Shown here: one piece after another, positions 36,583 to 45,814 of the stretch
Position numbering within the stretch: position 1 is the stretch's first letter
How the letters are laid out: every line of letters starts with the position of its first letter
Source: DASXUG01 sp036504995
GTDB taxonomy: Bacteria; Pseudomonadota; Gammaproteobacteria; Burkholderiales; Methylophilaceae
Length of the DNA: 64,000 bases
Assembly (NCBI GenBank): GCA_036504995.1
Contig: DASXUG010000017.1
Span: forward strand, 62,001-126,000
Reading direction: 5' to 3'
Translations under genes and position numbers: made by a program
The notes under the pieces: model-generated
Told to the model about the DNA's origin: nothing
The model's input: only the letters and a program-made list of their open reading frames with translations
Databases searched by the model: none

Positions 36583-37115
36583 AGTCAGTAGAAGCCAGAA
36601 ATCAAGCAAATAAGAAGTTAGGTTTGAAGTTGTTGTGGTTGGTAGCGGCAGCGATTGCGTTCGCTTATGCCTTGGTACCTTTGTATGACGTGATCTGCAA
36701 AGCCACTGGGTTGAACGGGAAAACCAATGCCAATGCTGCGTTGACTTCTAAGACAGTAGATACCGCACGCTGGGTAACGGTTGAATTTACCTCAACCGTA
36801 ATGCCAGGTTTGGGCTGGAGTTTTAAGCCTAAGCAAGAAAGCGTGAAGTTGCATCCTGGGCAAATTGAAACGGTGTTATTTGAAGCCAAAAATGTGACCA
36901 ATGATGCGGTGACAGGGCAGGCGATACCGAGTGTGAGTCCAGGCGCGGCTTCTTTGTACTTAAAGAAAATTGAGTGTTTTTGCTTTCAAAGGCAAACATT
37001 GAAACCAGGGGAGTATAAGGAGATGCCACTGCGTTTTTATGTGAGTCCAGAATTACCCAAAGACATACAGGCGATTACATTGTCTTATGCCTTTTATAAC
37101 GCTGTGAAGCAATAA
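36573..37115 (+). CDS. ctaG: Cytochrome c oxidase assembly protein CtaG (Cox11)
   Basis: A 180-residue copper chaperone that inserts CuB into subunit I. One N-terminal transmembrane helix (LWLVAAAIAFAYALVPLYDV) is followed by a periplasmic immunoglobulin-like domain with the copper motif ECFCFQ near residue 135. The ATG at 36573 overlaps the preceding small gene by ten bases; the ATG at 36543 would run through it entirely. Confidence 0.93.
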   Translation: MEVKSVEARNQANKKLGLKLLWLVAAAIAFAYALVPLYDVICKATGLNGKTNANAALTSKTVDTARWVTVEFTSTVMPGLGWSFKPKQESVKLHPGQIETVLFEAKNVTNDAVTGQAIPSVSPGAASLYLKKIECFCFQRQTLKPGEYKEMPLRFYVSPELPKDIQAITLSYAFYNAVKQ

Positions 37116-37157
37116 TTAAAATATAAATATCAATCTTAAAATTTAGGGAGTTGATGT

Positions 37158-38072
37158 ATGGCGACACATTCAGAGAGTCATTATTTTGTACCCAACCCAG
37201 TGGCATACCCAGTATGCATATCGCTCGGTTTGTTGTTTACAGCAGCGGGTTTTATTTTCAATATTGCCGATGCTAAGAATTTAGAGTATCTGCATCAGCC
37301 TGGTAAGTACATGATGATCGCGGGTTTCGCGTTGATTATTGCCATGATATTCCGTTGGATGGGCGCAGTAATTTCTGAAAGCCAAATCGGAAAATACAAA
37401 GCATGGGAAGATAAATCATTTCGAATTGGCATGATTACGTTTATTTGTTCTGAAGTGGCTTTTTTTGCTGCATTTTTCGGCGCGTTGTTCTTTATGCGTG
37501 TACTTTCTGTGCCTGAGTTAGCTTCATTTGACCCACACTTTACGATGTATAAAGATTTCGTCGCTAGTTGGCCATCCGCTGGGCCAGGTGGGCATGGGAT
37601 TAGAACTGATTTACCTGTAGCCGTTGCAGGCAAGTTGAGTTTTACACCTATGGGTGCATGGGGTATTCCTGCCATCAACACCCTGTTGCTGCTGACTTCT
37701 GGTGCTACCATTACTTGGGCACATTGGGGTTTAATTAAAAATAATCGTAATCAATTGATTATTGGCATGTTTCTAACCGTTGCGCTTGGTATAGGCTTTT
37801 TGGCGTTGCAAGCACAAGAGTATCACCATGCTTACACTGAGTTGGGCCTAACTTTGGGTTCAGGCGCATACGGCGCAACTTTCTTTATGTTGACAGGCTT
37901 CCATGGCTTTCACGTTACCTTGGGTACTATCATGCTTATCGTGATTTTGATTCGCTGCATGAAAGGTCACTTCACACCAGAGCGTCACTTTGGGTTTGAG
38001 GGCGTTGCTTGGTACTGGCACTTTGTTGATGTGGTGTGGTTGGGTCTGTTTATCTTTGTATACTGGTTATAA
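37158..38072 (+). CDS. ctaE: Cytochrome c oxidase subunit III
   Basis: A 304-residue subunit III with seven transmembrane helices. Conserved SEVAFFAAFFGALFF, FFMLTGFHGFHVTLGT and WYWHFVDVVWLGLFI segments are present. It supports stability and proton uptake of the oxidase core. A GGGAG site precedes the ATG. A strong terminator follows, so the structural part of the operon (DUF2244-coxB-ctaD-small-ctaG-ctaE) ends here. Confidence 0.95.
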   Translation: MATHSESHYFVPNPVAYPVCISLGLLFTAAGFIFNIADAKNLEYLHQPGKYMMIAGFALIIAMIFRWMGAVISESQIGKYKAWEDKSFRIGMITFICSEVAFFAAFFGALFFMRVLSVPELASFDPHFTMYKDFVASWPSAGPGGHGIRTDLPVAVAGKLSFTPMGAWGIPAINTLLLLTSGATITWAHWGLIKNNRNQLIIGMFLTVALGIGFLALQAQEYHHAYTELGLTLGSGAYGATFFMLTGFHGFHVTLGTIMLIVILIRCMKGHFTPERHFGFEGVAWYWHFVDVVWLGLFIFVYWL

Positions 38073-38080
38073 AGTAAATA

Positions 38081-38108
38081 AAAAAGGCGATGAAAGCATC
38101 GCCTTTTT
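38081..38108. terminator. Bidirectional rho-independent terminator after ctaE
   Basis: AAAAAGGCGATG and CATCGCCTTTTT make a 12-bp perfect stem with an AAAG loop, giving T-runs on both strands. It lies between ctaE and the convergent DUF2909 gene. Confidence 0.9.
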
Positions 38109-38147
38109 AGTTGTGACTAGTAGTTAGTTGTGATTAAGTAAAGCACA

Positions 38148-38351
38148 TTAGCTCTGAACGTGGCCGATAACCCCTGTGTAATAACCCAGCATGAGCAGGG
38201 CAAACAACGCTAAAGAAAGTGAAATGCGCAGGGTGAGTGCGCGAACAGTGCGTTCTCCTGTACCTTTGTCTTTTGATAAATAAAACAGCGCTGAGAACAG
38301 GCTGGCAACGATCAGTAAGAAAATGCAAATAATTGCAATTTTGATGAACAC
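38148..38351 (-). CDS. Twin transmembrane protein, DUF2909
   Basis: A 67-residue protein with two transmembrane helices (about 4-26 and 44-63) joined by a basic loop (SKDKGTGERTVRALTLRIS). The DUF2909 family is known for this shape and for sitting opposite to the genes between ctaE and surf1 in Betaproteobacteria. Function is unknown. It diverges from the SURF1 gene. Confidence 0.8.
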   Translation of the reverse strand: MFIKIAIICIFLLIVASLFSALFYLSKDKGTGERTVRALTLRISLSLALFALLMLGYYTGVIGHVQS

Positions 38352-38392
38352 GGCAATCTCCCAATAGAGTGTGGATTGATTATGCGGCGGAT

Positions 38393-39151
38393 ATGGCGAA
38401 TTTGCAATTTAGATTTTGTAACTTAAGACAGTATAGATTCCGCCCTTCTTGGGTGGGGGCTTTTGCGACAATTTGCTGTATTCCTTTATTTATTCATTTA
38501 GGGCAATGGCAATTTCACAAGGCGCAAACTAAGTTTGCTTTACAAGCTACTTATGATCAGTACGATCAATCTGCACCCGTGACGTTGCCAACTGAAACTG
38601 GGGAACCAGAGTCATGGCGCTATAAGCAAGTTAAGGTCAAAGGACGGTATTTACCTGATTATCAAATATTTTTAGATAATCAGGTTGAGGGTGAGCAAGT
38701 GGGGTATCACGTGGTTACGCCCCTTCAAATTGATGGGGTGGACGAGGTGGTGTTGATCGATCGAGGCTGGATCCCCGCGATGGAAAACCATTTGGAAGTT
38801 CCTAAAGTAGTCACTCCACTGACTGTAGTTGAAATAGATGGACAAGTTTGGTTGCCAAGCACCAAGTTTTACAGTTTAGAAGACAAAGGTGAGGCGGTCA
38901 GCAAAGTGTGGCAGCCGATTTGGCAAAATATGGATATGAAGCGATACGTTGCGGTTAGTCCCATCAAGGTGCTACCGCTAGTCATACGCCTAAATCCCAA
39001 AAGCAATGCTGGTGGATTTGTACGCAATTGGGTAAGGCCTGATGATAGAGCCGAAAGCAACTTGAGTTACGCCTATCAATGGTTTGGTTTTGCATTTGCA
39101 GCGTTGGCAATTTTTATCGTTGTGAGCTTTAAAAAAGTAGAGTTGGATTGA
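38393..39151 (+). CDS. SURF1 family cytochrome oxidase assembly protein
   Basis: A 252-residue protein with the SURF1 plan: an N-terminal helix (GAFATICCIPLFIHLGQWQ), a large periplasmic domain with VLIDRGWIP, and a C-terminal helix (WFGFAFAALAIFIVV). SURF1 helps heme A insertion into subunit I. The ATG at 38393 is chosen; a GTG at 38369 would add eight residues. The next gene starts two bases after its stop. Confidence 0.88.
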   Translation: MANLQFRFCNLRQYRFRPSWVGAFATICCIPLFIHLGQWQFHKAQTKFALQATYDQYDQSAPVTLPTETGEPESWRYKQVKVKGRYLPDYQIFLDNQVEGEQVGYHVVTPLQIDGVDEVVLIDRGWIPAMENHLEVPKVVTPLTVVEIDGQVWLPSTKFYSLEDKGEAVSKVWQPIWQNMDMKRYVAVSPIKVLPLVIRLNPKSNAGGFVRNWVRPDDRAESNLSYAYQWFGFAFAALAIFIVVSFKKVELD

Positions 39152-39152
39152 T

Positions 39153-39800
39153 TTGGAACCGATTAAATTGAAAGCAGTAGAGCAAGCAGCTGATGATGCT
39201 ATGACAGCCATTGATGTACAAGCACAAAAGCGTGGTCGTATCGTGCTGTTATGTATGTTTCTGTTTTTTGTGTTGCCTCTGGTGATTGTGCTTGCTATGC
39301 ATCAATACGGCTGGCATCCACAGGGTGATAGCCTAGGTCAACTGATTCAACCCGCCCGAGCTTTGCAAGCTAGACCAGATTTACAAGATGCAAAAGGGCG
39401 TCAAGTAACTATCGACATGCTTAAGGATAAATGGAGCATGGTCTATATCGCAGAAACCTGCGACCACACCTGTGCTGAACGCTTATACAGTATGCGTCAG
39501 CTACATGTGGCACTGGCTAAAGATATTGAGCGTGTGCAGCGTGTGTGGGTCACCCAAAGTCAAGACGTTGCAGCGATACAAGCTCAATACCCAGATATGC
39601 TGATTATCAATCAGCCGAGTGATGCGTTGGCGAGCTTTACCACCCAGTTTGAAGTTGCGGGGCAGGATGTGCAGCATTCAAACCAAATTTACTTAGTCGA
39701 TCCATTGGCTAATTTGATGATGCGCTACCCAAAAACTGCGCAACCCAGAGAGATATTTAAAGACATTACAAGACTATTGAAATATGCGTGGGCAGGCTAA
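39153..39800 (+). CDS. SCO1/SenC-like thioredoxin-fold oxidase assembly protein
   Basis: A 215-residue membrane-anchored protein: one helix (IVLLCMFLFFVLPLVIVLAM) and a periplasmic thioredoxin-like domain with the metal/redox motif CDHTC (C-x3-C) near residue 106. SCO proteins deliver copper to the CuA site of subunit II; the sequence is divergent from classical SCO1. A TTG start one base after the SURF1 stop fits tight coupling. The stop overlaps the ctaA start by one base. Confidence 0.78.
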   Translation: MEPIKLKAVEQAADDAMTAIDVQAQKRGRIVLLCMFLFFVLPLVIVLAMHQYGWHPQGDSLGQLIQPARALQARPDLQDAKGRQVTIDMLKDKWSMVYIAETCDHTCAERLYSMRQLHVALAKDIERVQRVWVTQSQDVAAIQAQYPDMLIINQPSDALASFTTQFEVAGQDVQHSNQIYLVDPLANLMMRYPKTAQPREIFKDITRLLKYAWAG

Positions 39801-40813
39801 TGGTGCAGGACAATAAAGTAAATTGGTTGAGGCGGTTAACATTAATCGCCGCAATATTAGCATTGTGTGTAGTGGTGCTAGGGGCTTTTGTGCGGCTATC
39901 TGATGCAGGTTTAGGCTGCCCAGACTGGCCAGGATGCTATGGCGAATTGAGCGTGCCACAAAGTGAGCAAGCTATACAGCATGCGCAAAACCTCTATCCT
40001 GATAAGCCTGTAGTTGCCCACAAGGCTTGGAAAGAAATGACGCATCGTTATTTTGCAGGCACATTAGGTCTGCTGATTTTGGCGATATTTATATTGGCTT
40101 GGCGTGTTAAAAGGCGTGTGAGTGTCTCTCCATTATTGCCTACTGCTTTACTGTTGGTGGTCATGTTGCAGGCAGCGCTGGGTATGTGGACAGTGACCTT
40201 GCTGCTCAAACCAGTCATCGTGACTGCGCACTTACTGGGTGGCATGACCACGCTAGCTTTGTTGATGTGGATGTCGCATCGTTATTTTGGCGTTTACTCA
40301 AAGCGCTTTTTGCCTAATCAAGGTATTAGGCTAATGGTGCGTGGTGCAATATTGATTGTCATTCTGCAGGTATTTTTAGGTGGCTGGACCAGTTCAAATT
40401 ACGCCGCAATGGCATGCACGGATTTTCCCACCTGTCATGGCGCTTGGGTGCCGCAGATGGATTTTTCCACTGCGTTTCATTTTGTGCGTGAGCTTGGGCA
40501 AACTGCGGCTGGCAAGCCACTTGATCTTGCGGCATATACCGCCATTCAGTGGGCGCATCGCCTTGGAGCTTTGCTCACTTTTCTATATCTAGGAGCTTTG
40601 GCCTTGTTGTTAATGCGCCATCATGCATTGCAGTCGGCAGGGCTTCTGTTGTTATTAGTGTTGTTAGGGCAGGTTAGCCTTGGTATCGCTAACTTGGTGT
40701 TGCACTTACCGATATTGTTGGCTGTTGGTCATAATTTTGGTGCAGCACTACTGGTTATTACTATCGTCATCATTAATTCAAAAATAACAGGTTTTAAAAG
40801 CCTGCATCTATAA
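39800..40813 (+). CDS. ctaA: Heme A synthase (COX15/CtaA)
   Basis: A 337-residue polytopic enzyme converting heme O to heme A. RLSDAGLGCPDWPGCYG near residue 36 and the later ACTDFPTCHG are the paired cysteine loops, and conserved histidines are in KAWKEMTHRYFAG, VTAHLLGG and QWAHRLGALLTF. The ATG at 39800 forms TAATG with the preceding stop and has GGGCAGG upstream; the GTG at 39788 is an alternative. Confidence 0.93.
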   Translation: MVQDNKVNWLRRLTLIAAILALCVVVLGAFVRLSDAGLGCPDWPGCYGELSVPQSEQAIQHAQNLYPDKPVVAHKAWKEMTHRYFAGTLGLLILAIFILAWRVKRRVSVSPLLPTALLLVVMLQAALGMWTVTLLLKPVIVTAHLLGGMTTLALLMWMSHRYFGVYSKRFLPNQGIRLMVRGAILIVILQVFLGGWTSSNYAAMACTDFPTCHGAWVPQMDFSTAFHFVRELGQTAAGKPLDLAAYTAIQWAHRLGALLTFLYLGALALLLMRHHALQSAGLLLLLVLLGQVSLGIANLVLHLPILLAVGHNFGAALLVITIVIINSKITGFKSLHL

Positions 40814-40827
40814 CAAGGGAGATTTTT

Positions 40828-41733
40828 ATGAACGCGATTACTATTAGTCAGCTACAGAAGATTGGGGTGAGTTTCCAGAGCTTTTTTGCCCTATGTAAGC
40901 CCAGAGTCTCTGCGATGATCGTGTTTACCGCCGTGATTGGCATGTTCTTAGCCACGCCGAATATGGTGCCTCTTAATATTTTACTGGCTGCCACACTGGG
41001 TATTGGCATGGCCTCGGGCGCTGCGGCTGCATTCAACTGTTTAATTGAACAAAAAATTGATGCCAGAATGGCACGTACGCGCGCAAGACCACTTCCCACA
41101 GGGCAAGTGACCTCAAGCGAAACTTTTATGTTTGCTGCTATTTTAGGTGGCTTGGGCCTGCTAATTTTATACGTGTTTGTTAATCCACTGACCATGTGGT
41201 TAACCTTGGGTACCTTTGTCGGCTATGCAGTCATTTACACGGTATTTCTAAAACCAGCGACACCGTTGAATATCGTCATAGGTGGGGCATCTGGGGCCAT
41301 GCCACCTATCCTTGGCTGGGCTGCGGTCAATAATGTTGTTTCACCAGAGTCATTGATTTTGTTTTTGATTATTTTCGCTTGGACTCCCCCCCACTTTTGG
41401 GCGCTAGCCTTATACCGTCGCGAAGAGTATGCAAAAGTGGGGATGCCGATGTTGCCAGTCACACATGGTGAAATGTTTACGCGTCTTCATATCTTGCTTT
41501 ACACCATCATTTTATTTGCTGTTGCTTTGATGCCATATGGTCATGGTATGAGTGGTCTAATTTACTTGGTATCGTCCATTATTCTAAATGCTGGTTTTAT
41601 GCTATATGCCGTTGCTTTATATCGCCAATACTCAGATGCACTAGCCATGCGCACATTCCGCTACTCAATTATTTACTTGATGTGCCTATTTGCAGCTTTG
41701 TTGGTGGATCATTACTGGCAAATTCACTTATAA
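40828..41733 (+). CDS. ctaB: Protoheme IX farnesyltransferase (heme O synthase)
   Basis: A 301-residue UbiA-type prenyltransferase with about nine transmembrane helices. The Asp-rich substrate loop NCLIEQKIDARMARTRARPL and the second loop WTPPHFWALALYRREEY are characteristic. It farnesylates heme B to heme O, the substrate of ctaA directly upstream. An AGGGAG site precedes the ATG. Confidence 0.95.
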   Translation: MNAITISQLQKIGVSFQSFFALCKPRVSAMIVFTAVIGMFLATPNMVPLNILLAATLGIGMASGAAAAFNCLIEQKIDARMARTRARPLPTGQVTSSETFMFAAILGGLGLLILYVFVNPLTMWLTLGTFVGYAVIYTVFLKPATPLNIVIGGASGAMPPILGWAAVNNVVSPESLILFLIIFAWTPPHFWALALYRREEYAKVGMPMLPVTHGEMFTRLHILLYTIILFAVALMPYGHGMSGLIYLVSSIILNAGFMLYAVALYRQYSDALAMRTFRYSIIYLMCLFAALLVDHYWQIHL

Positions 41734-41755
41734 AAAGCTTGATATGCAATCACTT

Positions 41756-41781
41756 CCACGGCCTGACAATTAAGGCCGTGG
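41756..41781. terminator. Convergent terminator hairpin between ctaB and the PDZ lipoprotein
   Basis: CCACGGCCT and AGGCCGTGG form a 9-bp perfect stem with an 8-base loop. It spans the lipoprotein stop codon and lies 22 bases after the ctaB stop. T-runs are weak, so efficiency is uncertain. Confidence 0.5.
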
Positions 41782-42567
41782 ATTCAGTTTTACAGAAACC
41801 TTAGCGGGTTTTCCTCCTCGTTCATAAGCAACCTCAACCAGTTGTCCAGCATAACGCTGCGAGGCCTTAAGCAGGGCCTCTGGCGTAACCATTGCTATTT
41901 CACCAATGCTCAGTAGTAGGTCATCCACTTGTAGACCAGCAAGCTGAGCAGGCGAGTCATTAATCACTGCCTGCACGCTTAGTCCCTTGCTGGCGTCATC
42001 TGACCTAGGGCCTTTGACGTGTACGCCAATAATAGGTGTCTGTAGTTTTGCCCAATAGGCCGCAAAATAAGCGTAATTAGCTTGCTCAGTAAAAAGTGGC
42101 TTACCCATTTTGGCCAGTTCTGGGTTGTCTGCGATACGTTGTTGCTCTTTCATTTGTTGCAACTTAATGCTGCTAGGGGTTTGTGCTGTGCGTTCGGTGT
42201 AGACCAATACAGTTTCAGCTTTTACTTTTTGAGCCTGTTCTGCGAGCTGAGAGACAGGTACATCACCCGCTTCAAAGCTAGAGTAACCCAGCAAATCAAA
42301 GCCGTTTTCAAGCATGCTTTGGTAATCATCCTCCTTCGATTTGCCAAGATAAATGTGAGGTGCTTCATTATTAGGCTTTAAGCTTGATTGCGCTAAATTT
42401 CTGCTGACATAGGTTCTAGCGTAGGGGTTCTCTATAGAAATACCTTGTGTATTTTTATCAGTAACAGCGCTGGACACTTGCTTTGGATTATCTTGTGCAA
42501 CATTACTTTGACTAGCGCAGGCAGCTAAACTTAACGGTATGAGTAAAAATGGTATAGATAAACGCAT
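41770..42567 (-). CDS. Outer-membrane lipoprotein with a C-terminal PDZ domain
   Basis: A 265-residue protein with a lipobox LSLAAC (C17). The middle part (about 70-175) has SSFEAGDVPVSQLAEQAQKV and a VLVYTERT strand, seen in uncharacterised periplasmic proteins. A PDZ-like domain (about 180-262) contains VIDNSPA-like AVINDSPAQLAGLQVDDLLL. PDZ suggests peptide binding, but there is no protease domain. GGGAGG five bases before the ATG at 42567 decides the start. Function is unknown. Confidence 0.78.
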   Translation of the reverse strand: MRLSIPFLLIPLSLAACASQSNVAQDNPKQVSSAVTDKNTQGISIENPYARTYVSRNLAQSSLKPNNEAPHIYLGKSKEDDYQSMLENGFDLLGYSSFEAGDVPVSQLAEQAQKVKAETVLVYTERTAQTPSSIKLQQMKEQQRIADNPELAKMGKPLFTEQANYAYFAAYWAKLQTPIIGVHVKGPRSDDASKGLSVQAVINDSPAQLAGLQVDDLLLSIGEIAMVTPEALLKASQRYAGQLVEVAYERGGKPAKVSVKLNPRP

Positions 42568-42742
42568 GGTGCCTCCCAATATATTAATGAGTCCTGCTTG
42601 ATTATGATTGCAGCTTAAATATAGCAGCTGGAATTTTTTAGAATTTTTGAGTGATTGTATAAGCTAATGGTATGATAAATAACACGAGCAAAACAATCTC
42701 CAAGCTATTCAAACTAGACCAGTCATTCATAAAAGAATTCAT

Positions 42743-43354
42743 ATGACACAAAAAATAATTATTGGCTTACTTTCAATCAGCGACCGTGCCTCGACTGGGG
42801 TGTACGAAGACCAAGGCATTCCCAAGCTAAAGCAATGGCTAGATCAAGCCCTTATCACGCCGTGGCAAGCCATTGCTCGCGTGATTCCCGATGAGCAAAG
42901 TGAAATTGAAAGCATGCTCATCGACTTAGTCGACCAAGAGGGTTGTCATTTGATTTTGACCACAGGTGGAACAGGCCCTGCTTTGCGTGATGTTACGCCA
43001 GAAGCGACACTTGCGATAGCCGATAAAGAAATGCCAGGCTTTGGCGAACAAATGCGTCAGATTAGCTTGAATTTTGTACCTACAGCAATTCTGTCGCGTC
43101 AAGTAGCAGTAATTCGCAAGCAATGTCTGATTATTAATCTACCAGGGCAGCCAAAGGCGATACAAGAAACACTGGAAGGTCTAAAGGATGAAGCAGGAAA
43201 AACTAAGGTGCACGGTATTTTTGCTGCGGTTCCTTACTGTTTGGATTTGCTAGCTACCGATGAACAAGCAATGCCATATCTCGAAACGCATGAGGCCGTT
43301 GTAAAAGCTTTTAGGCCTAAATCAGCAGTTCGGCCAGCACCAGCTAATGAGTAA
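42743..43354 (+). CDS. mog: Molybdopterin adenylyltransferase
   Basis: A 203-residue MoaB/Mog family protein. IGLLSISDRASTGVYEDQGI at the start, TTGGTGPALRDVTPEAT near residue 75 and NLPGQPKAI near 133 are the family motifs. Mog adenylates molybdopterin before molybdenum insertion, so it serves the cofactor of NasA. The plan fits the Mog branch rather than MoaB. No other Mo-cofactor genes are nearby. Confidence 0.9.
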   Translation: MTQKIIIGLLSISDRASTGVYEDQGIPKLKQWLDQALITPWQAIARVIPDEQSEIESMLIDLVDQEGCHLILTTGGTGPALRDVTPEATLAIADKEMPGFGEQMRQISLNFVPTAILSRQVAVIRKQCLIINLPGQPKAIQETLEGLKDEAGKTKVHGIFAAVPYCLDLLATDEQAMPYLETHEAVVKAFRPKSAVRPAPANE

Positions 43355-43360
43355 ATAATC

Positions 43361-43738
43361 TTGTTGTTTCTATATCGAAATTTATTAAAAGTAATGCCCT
43401 ATTTATTTGTGAGCTTACTTATCTTGGTGACCTATTTACTGTTGATGGAAATGCCGCCAACCACACCAAGCTGGCCATATAAAGATAAGGTGCAGCATAT
43501 CATTGTGTTTTTAGCGTTAACTACTAGTGGTGGCTTGGCTTTCCAAAATAGATGCGTTGCTCTTTGCGTTATGCTGGCGGTTTATGGTGCGATGATGGAG
43601 GTGCTGCAAAGTGTGCTAACGGTTACGCGTATTGCCAGTGTCTATGATTGGCTGGCGGATGTAACGGGTATTTTAATTGCAACCGTCATACTGCGATTGC
43701 TTAGCAAATGGTCGAATCAAAACTCCAGCATCCTTTAA
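43361..43738 (+). CDS. VanZ-like family membrane protein
   Basis: A 125-residue protein with about four transmembrane helices and the VanZ-like motif KDKVQHIIVFLALT, GAMMEVLQ and DWLADVTGIL. The role of such short VanZ-like proteins in Gram-negative bacteria is unknown; they do not imply glycopeptide resistance. A TTG start at 43361 is used, with an ATG at 43394 as alternative. It sits seven bases after mog and four before thiL. Confidence 0.75.
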   Translation: MLFLYRNLLKVMPYLFVSLLILVTYLLLMEMPPTTPSWPYKDKVQHIIVFLALTTSGGLAFQNRCVALCVMLAVYGAMMEVLQSVLTVTRIASVYDWLADVTGILIATVILRLLSKWSNQNSSIL

Positions 43739-43741
43739 ACC

Positions 43742-44773
43742 ATGACCCCAGAATTTAATCTGATAAAACGTTTTTTTACCAGACCTACGCCCCAAGCTGA
43801 CTTGGGGGTAGGCGATGATGCTGCGTTGCTGCGCGTGCAAGATGGACATCAGCTCGTTATTTCAACGGATATGTCCGTTGCCGATACCCACTTTTTTGCG
43901 GAGGCTGAACCTTACTTTATTGGCTGGAAATCATTAGCGGTCAATGTCTCAGATATTGCTGCGATGGGTGCAACGCCAAAGTGGGCGACTTTGGCCTTAG
44001 CCTTACCCTCTGTGGACGAGACATGGCTGGCAGAATTTAGTCGCGGTTTTTTTGCCTGTGCCGACAGATTTGGAATGGATTTAATTGGTGGTGACACCAC
44101 GCGTGGCCCGTTGAATATTAGCATCACCATTATGGGTGAAGTGCCTGTCAATCAAGCGCTGCGTAGAGATGGCGCCAAGGTGGGTGATGAAATCTGGGTG
44201 TCTGGTCAGTTAGGAGTTGCAGCGTTTGCACTGGCAAAGCTAGTAGATAAAAATAACGCCTATGATTATATTGATGCAGACGAATTAGCGTATTTATTGC
44301 CTGCACTCCACACTCCGCAGCCGCGTGTGACATTAGGGTTGGCGCTGCGTGAAATTGCTCATAGTGCTATTGATATATCTGATGGCTTACTGGCGGATTT
44401 GGGTCATATTTTAGCGCGCTCCAATGTGGGCGCTGAGCTAGCGCTGGCGCAGATTCCTTGTGCGCAACTTAAACATGGCGGTAGACCTCCGTCTGATTTG
44501 CAAAAAATGGACCTCATAAAATTGGCGCCCATAAAAATGGCGCTTACGGGTGGTGATGATTATGAGTTATGCTTTACGGCACCAGCTAGTGCGCATGAGC
44601 AAATACTACAAATCGGTCAACAGTTAGGTGTGCCACTAAGTTGTATTGGGCGGGTGGTTGAGAATGCTCAGCTAACACTATTGGATACACTTGGACATGT
44701 GGTTACACTAAATCAACTCGGGTTAGAAAGCGATGGCGTCGTAAAGTATGGATTTGATCATTTTTCAGCATAA
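43742..44773 (+). CDS. thiL: Thiamine-monophosphate kinase
   Basis: A 343-residue ATP-dependent kinase making thiamine diphosphate. GDDAALL near residue 22, STDMSVADTHFF, AVNVSDIAAMGATP, GGDTTRGPL and ALTGGDDYELCFTA are all characteristic of ThiL. A proline/lysine-rich stretch near residue 245 lies just before the TGGDDYEL loop. It is followed by the LEA14-like gene, pgpA and pncC; thiL-pgpA-pncC is a common order. Confidence 0.95.
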   Translation: MTPEFNLIKRFFTRPTPQADLGVGDDAALLRVQDGHQLVISTDMSVADTHFFAEAEPYFIGWKSLAVNVSDIAAMGATPKWATLALALPSVDETWLAEFSRGFFACADRFGMDLIGGDTTRGPLNISITIMGEVPVNQALRRDGAKVGDEIWVSGQLGVAAFALAKLVDKNNAYDYIDADELAYLLPALHTPQPRVTLGLALREIAHSAIDISDGLLADLGHILARSNVGAELALAQIPCAQLKHGGRPPSDLQKMDLIKLAPIKMALTGGDDYELCFTAPASAHEQILQIGQQLGVPLSCIGRVVENAQLTLLDTLGHVVTLNQLGLESDGVVKYGFDHFSA

Positions 44774-44797
44774 CGTAATTTATGGGAGATTGTCATC

Positions 44798-45307
44798 ATG
44801 ACTAAAGCAAAGTTTGGAATGTCACTATTTAGGCATCTGCTTCGAGCGCGTCTACTGGCCTGTTTGGCGCTTTCAATGGCGTTAATAAGTTGCAGTGGCT
44901 TGCCGATGGGTTCAAATTTCATTAAGCCCAAAGTGAGTATTGCTGATATTCGCATGCTAGATAGCACCATGTTCGAGCAGCGCTTTGCTATTAAACTGCG
45001 CGTGCAAAACCCTAATAATTTTAGTATTCCAGTGAGTGGCCTCAATTATCAACTGAGTTTAAATGGCAGTGCTTTTGGCAGTGGCGTGAGTAATCATGCC
45101 TTTAATCTTCCTAAAAATGCAGAATCATTAGTTGAGGTGGAGGCTACGACATCATTGCCTAGCGTCATGAAAGCACTGTCTGGATGGATGAAAAATAAAG
45201 ACGCTTTGACCTATGCTATTCTCGGTAATATCAACGTGGGGAACAGCAGCTCAGCCATTCCGTTTGATTATTCAGGCGAGTTAAATTTAAACGACTTCGC
45301 CCAGTAA
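44798..45307 (+). CDS. LEA14-like (WHy domain) lipoprotein
   Basis: A 169-residue protein with a lipoprotein-type signal (ALSMALISC, likely lipidated cysteine near residue 32) and one WHy/LEA type 2 domain: IKLRVQNPNNFSIPVSGLNY is diagnostic. Such proteins are linked to desiccation or stress protection in plants and archaea; in bacteria the role is unclear. It is placed between thiL and pgpA, probably in one operon. Confidence 0.8.
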   Translation: MTKAKFGMSLFRHLLRARLLACLALSMALISCSGLPMGSNFIKPKVSIADIRMLDSTMFEQRFAIKLRVQNPNNFSIPVSGLNYQLSLNGSAFGSGVSNHAFNLPKNAESLVEVEATTSLPSVMKALSGWMKNKDALTYAILGNINVGNSSSAIPFDYSGELNLNDFAQ

Positions 45308-45328
45308 GTATCTACATAATTTAACGCG

Positions 45329-45814
45329 ATGAACCCAAATTTAGCCTTTCTGTTAAAACATCCTGCTCATTTTCTTGCGCTCGGATTTGGCAGCGGATTA
45401 AGCCCAAAAGCCCCAGGCACAGCAGGTACCGTGGTTGCGCTACCCATGTTTGCGCTACTGACCATGTTGACTATTTCGCCAACTACTCAACTTATCGCTA
45501 TCGCAGTTTTATTCATAGTAGGCGTTTCCCTGTGCACGCAAACAGGCAATGCCTTGGGGGTGTCAGACCACGGTAGCATCGTGTGGGATGAAATTGTCGC
45601 GATGATGCTAGTGTTGGTGTTTACACCGCCAACTTGGCTGTGGTGGGCCGTGGCATTTGCCTTGTTCCGTTTATTTGATATTTGGAAGCCATTTCCCATC
45701 CGTCAGTGCGATGCGAACCTTAAAGGTGGCTTCGGTGTCATGTTTGATGACCTGCTCGCGGCAATCTACGCAATCGTATCAATAGTAGGCTTGAAATGTT
45801 TAGCGCTGAGTTAG
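45329..45814 (+). CDS. pgpA: Phosphatidylglycerophosphatase A
   Basis: A 161-residue membrane phosphatase converting phosphatidylglycerol phosphate to phosphatidylglycerol. FGSGLSPKAPGTAGTVVALP, WDEIVAMM, FDIWKPFPI and the MFDDLLAAIYA segment are typical. Its end overlaps pncC by 19 bases, so the two are likely coupled. Confidence 0.93.
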   Translation: MNPNLAFLLKHPAHFLALGFGSGLSPKAPGTAGTVVALPMFALLTMLTISPTTQLIAIAVLFIVGVSLCTQTGNALGVSDHGSIVWDEIVAMMLVLVFTPPTWLWWAVAFALFRLFDIWKPFPIRQCDANLKGGFGVMFDDLLAAIYAIVSIVGLKCLALS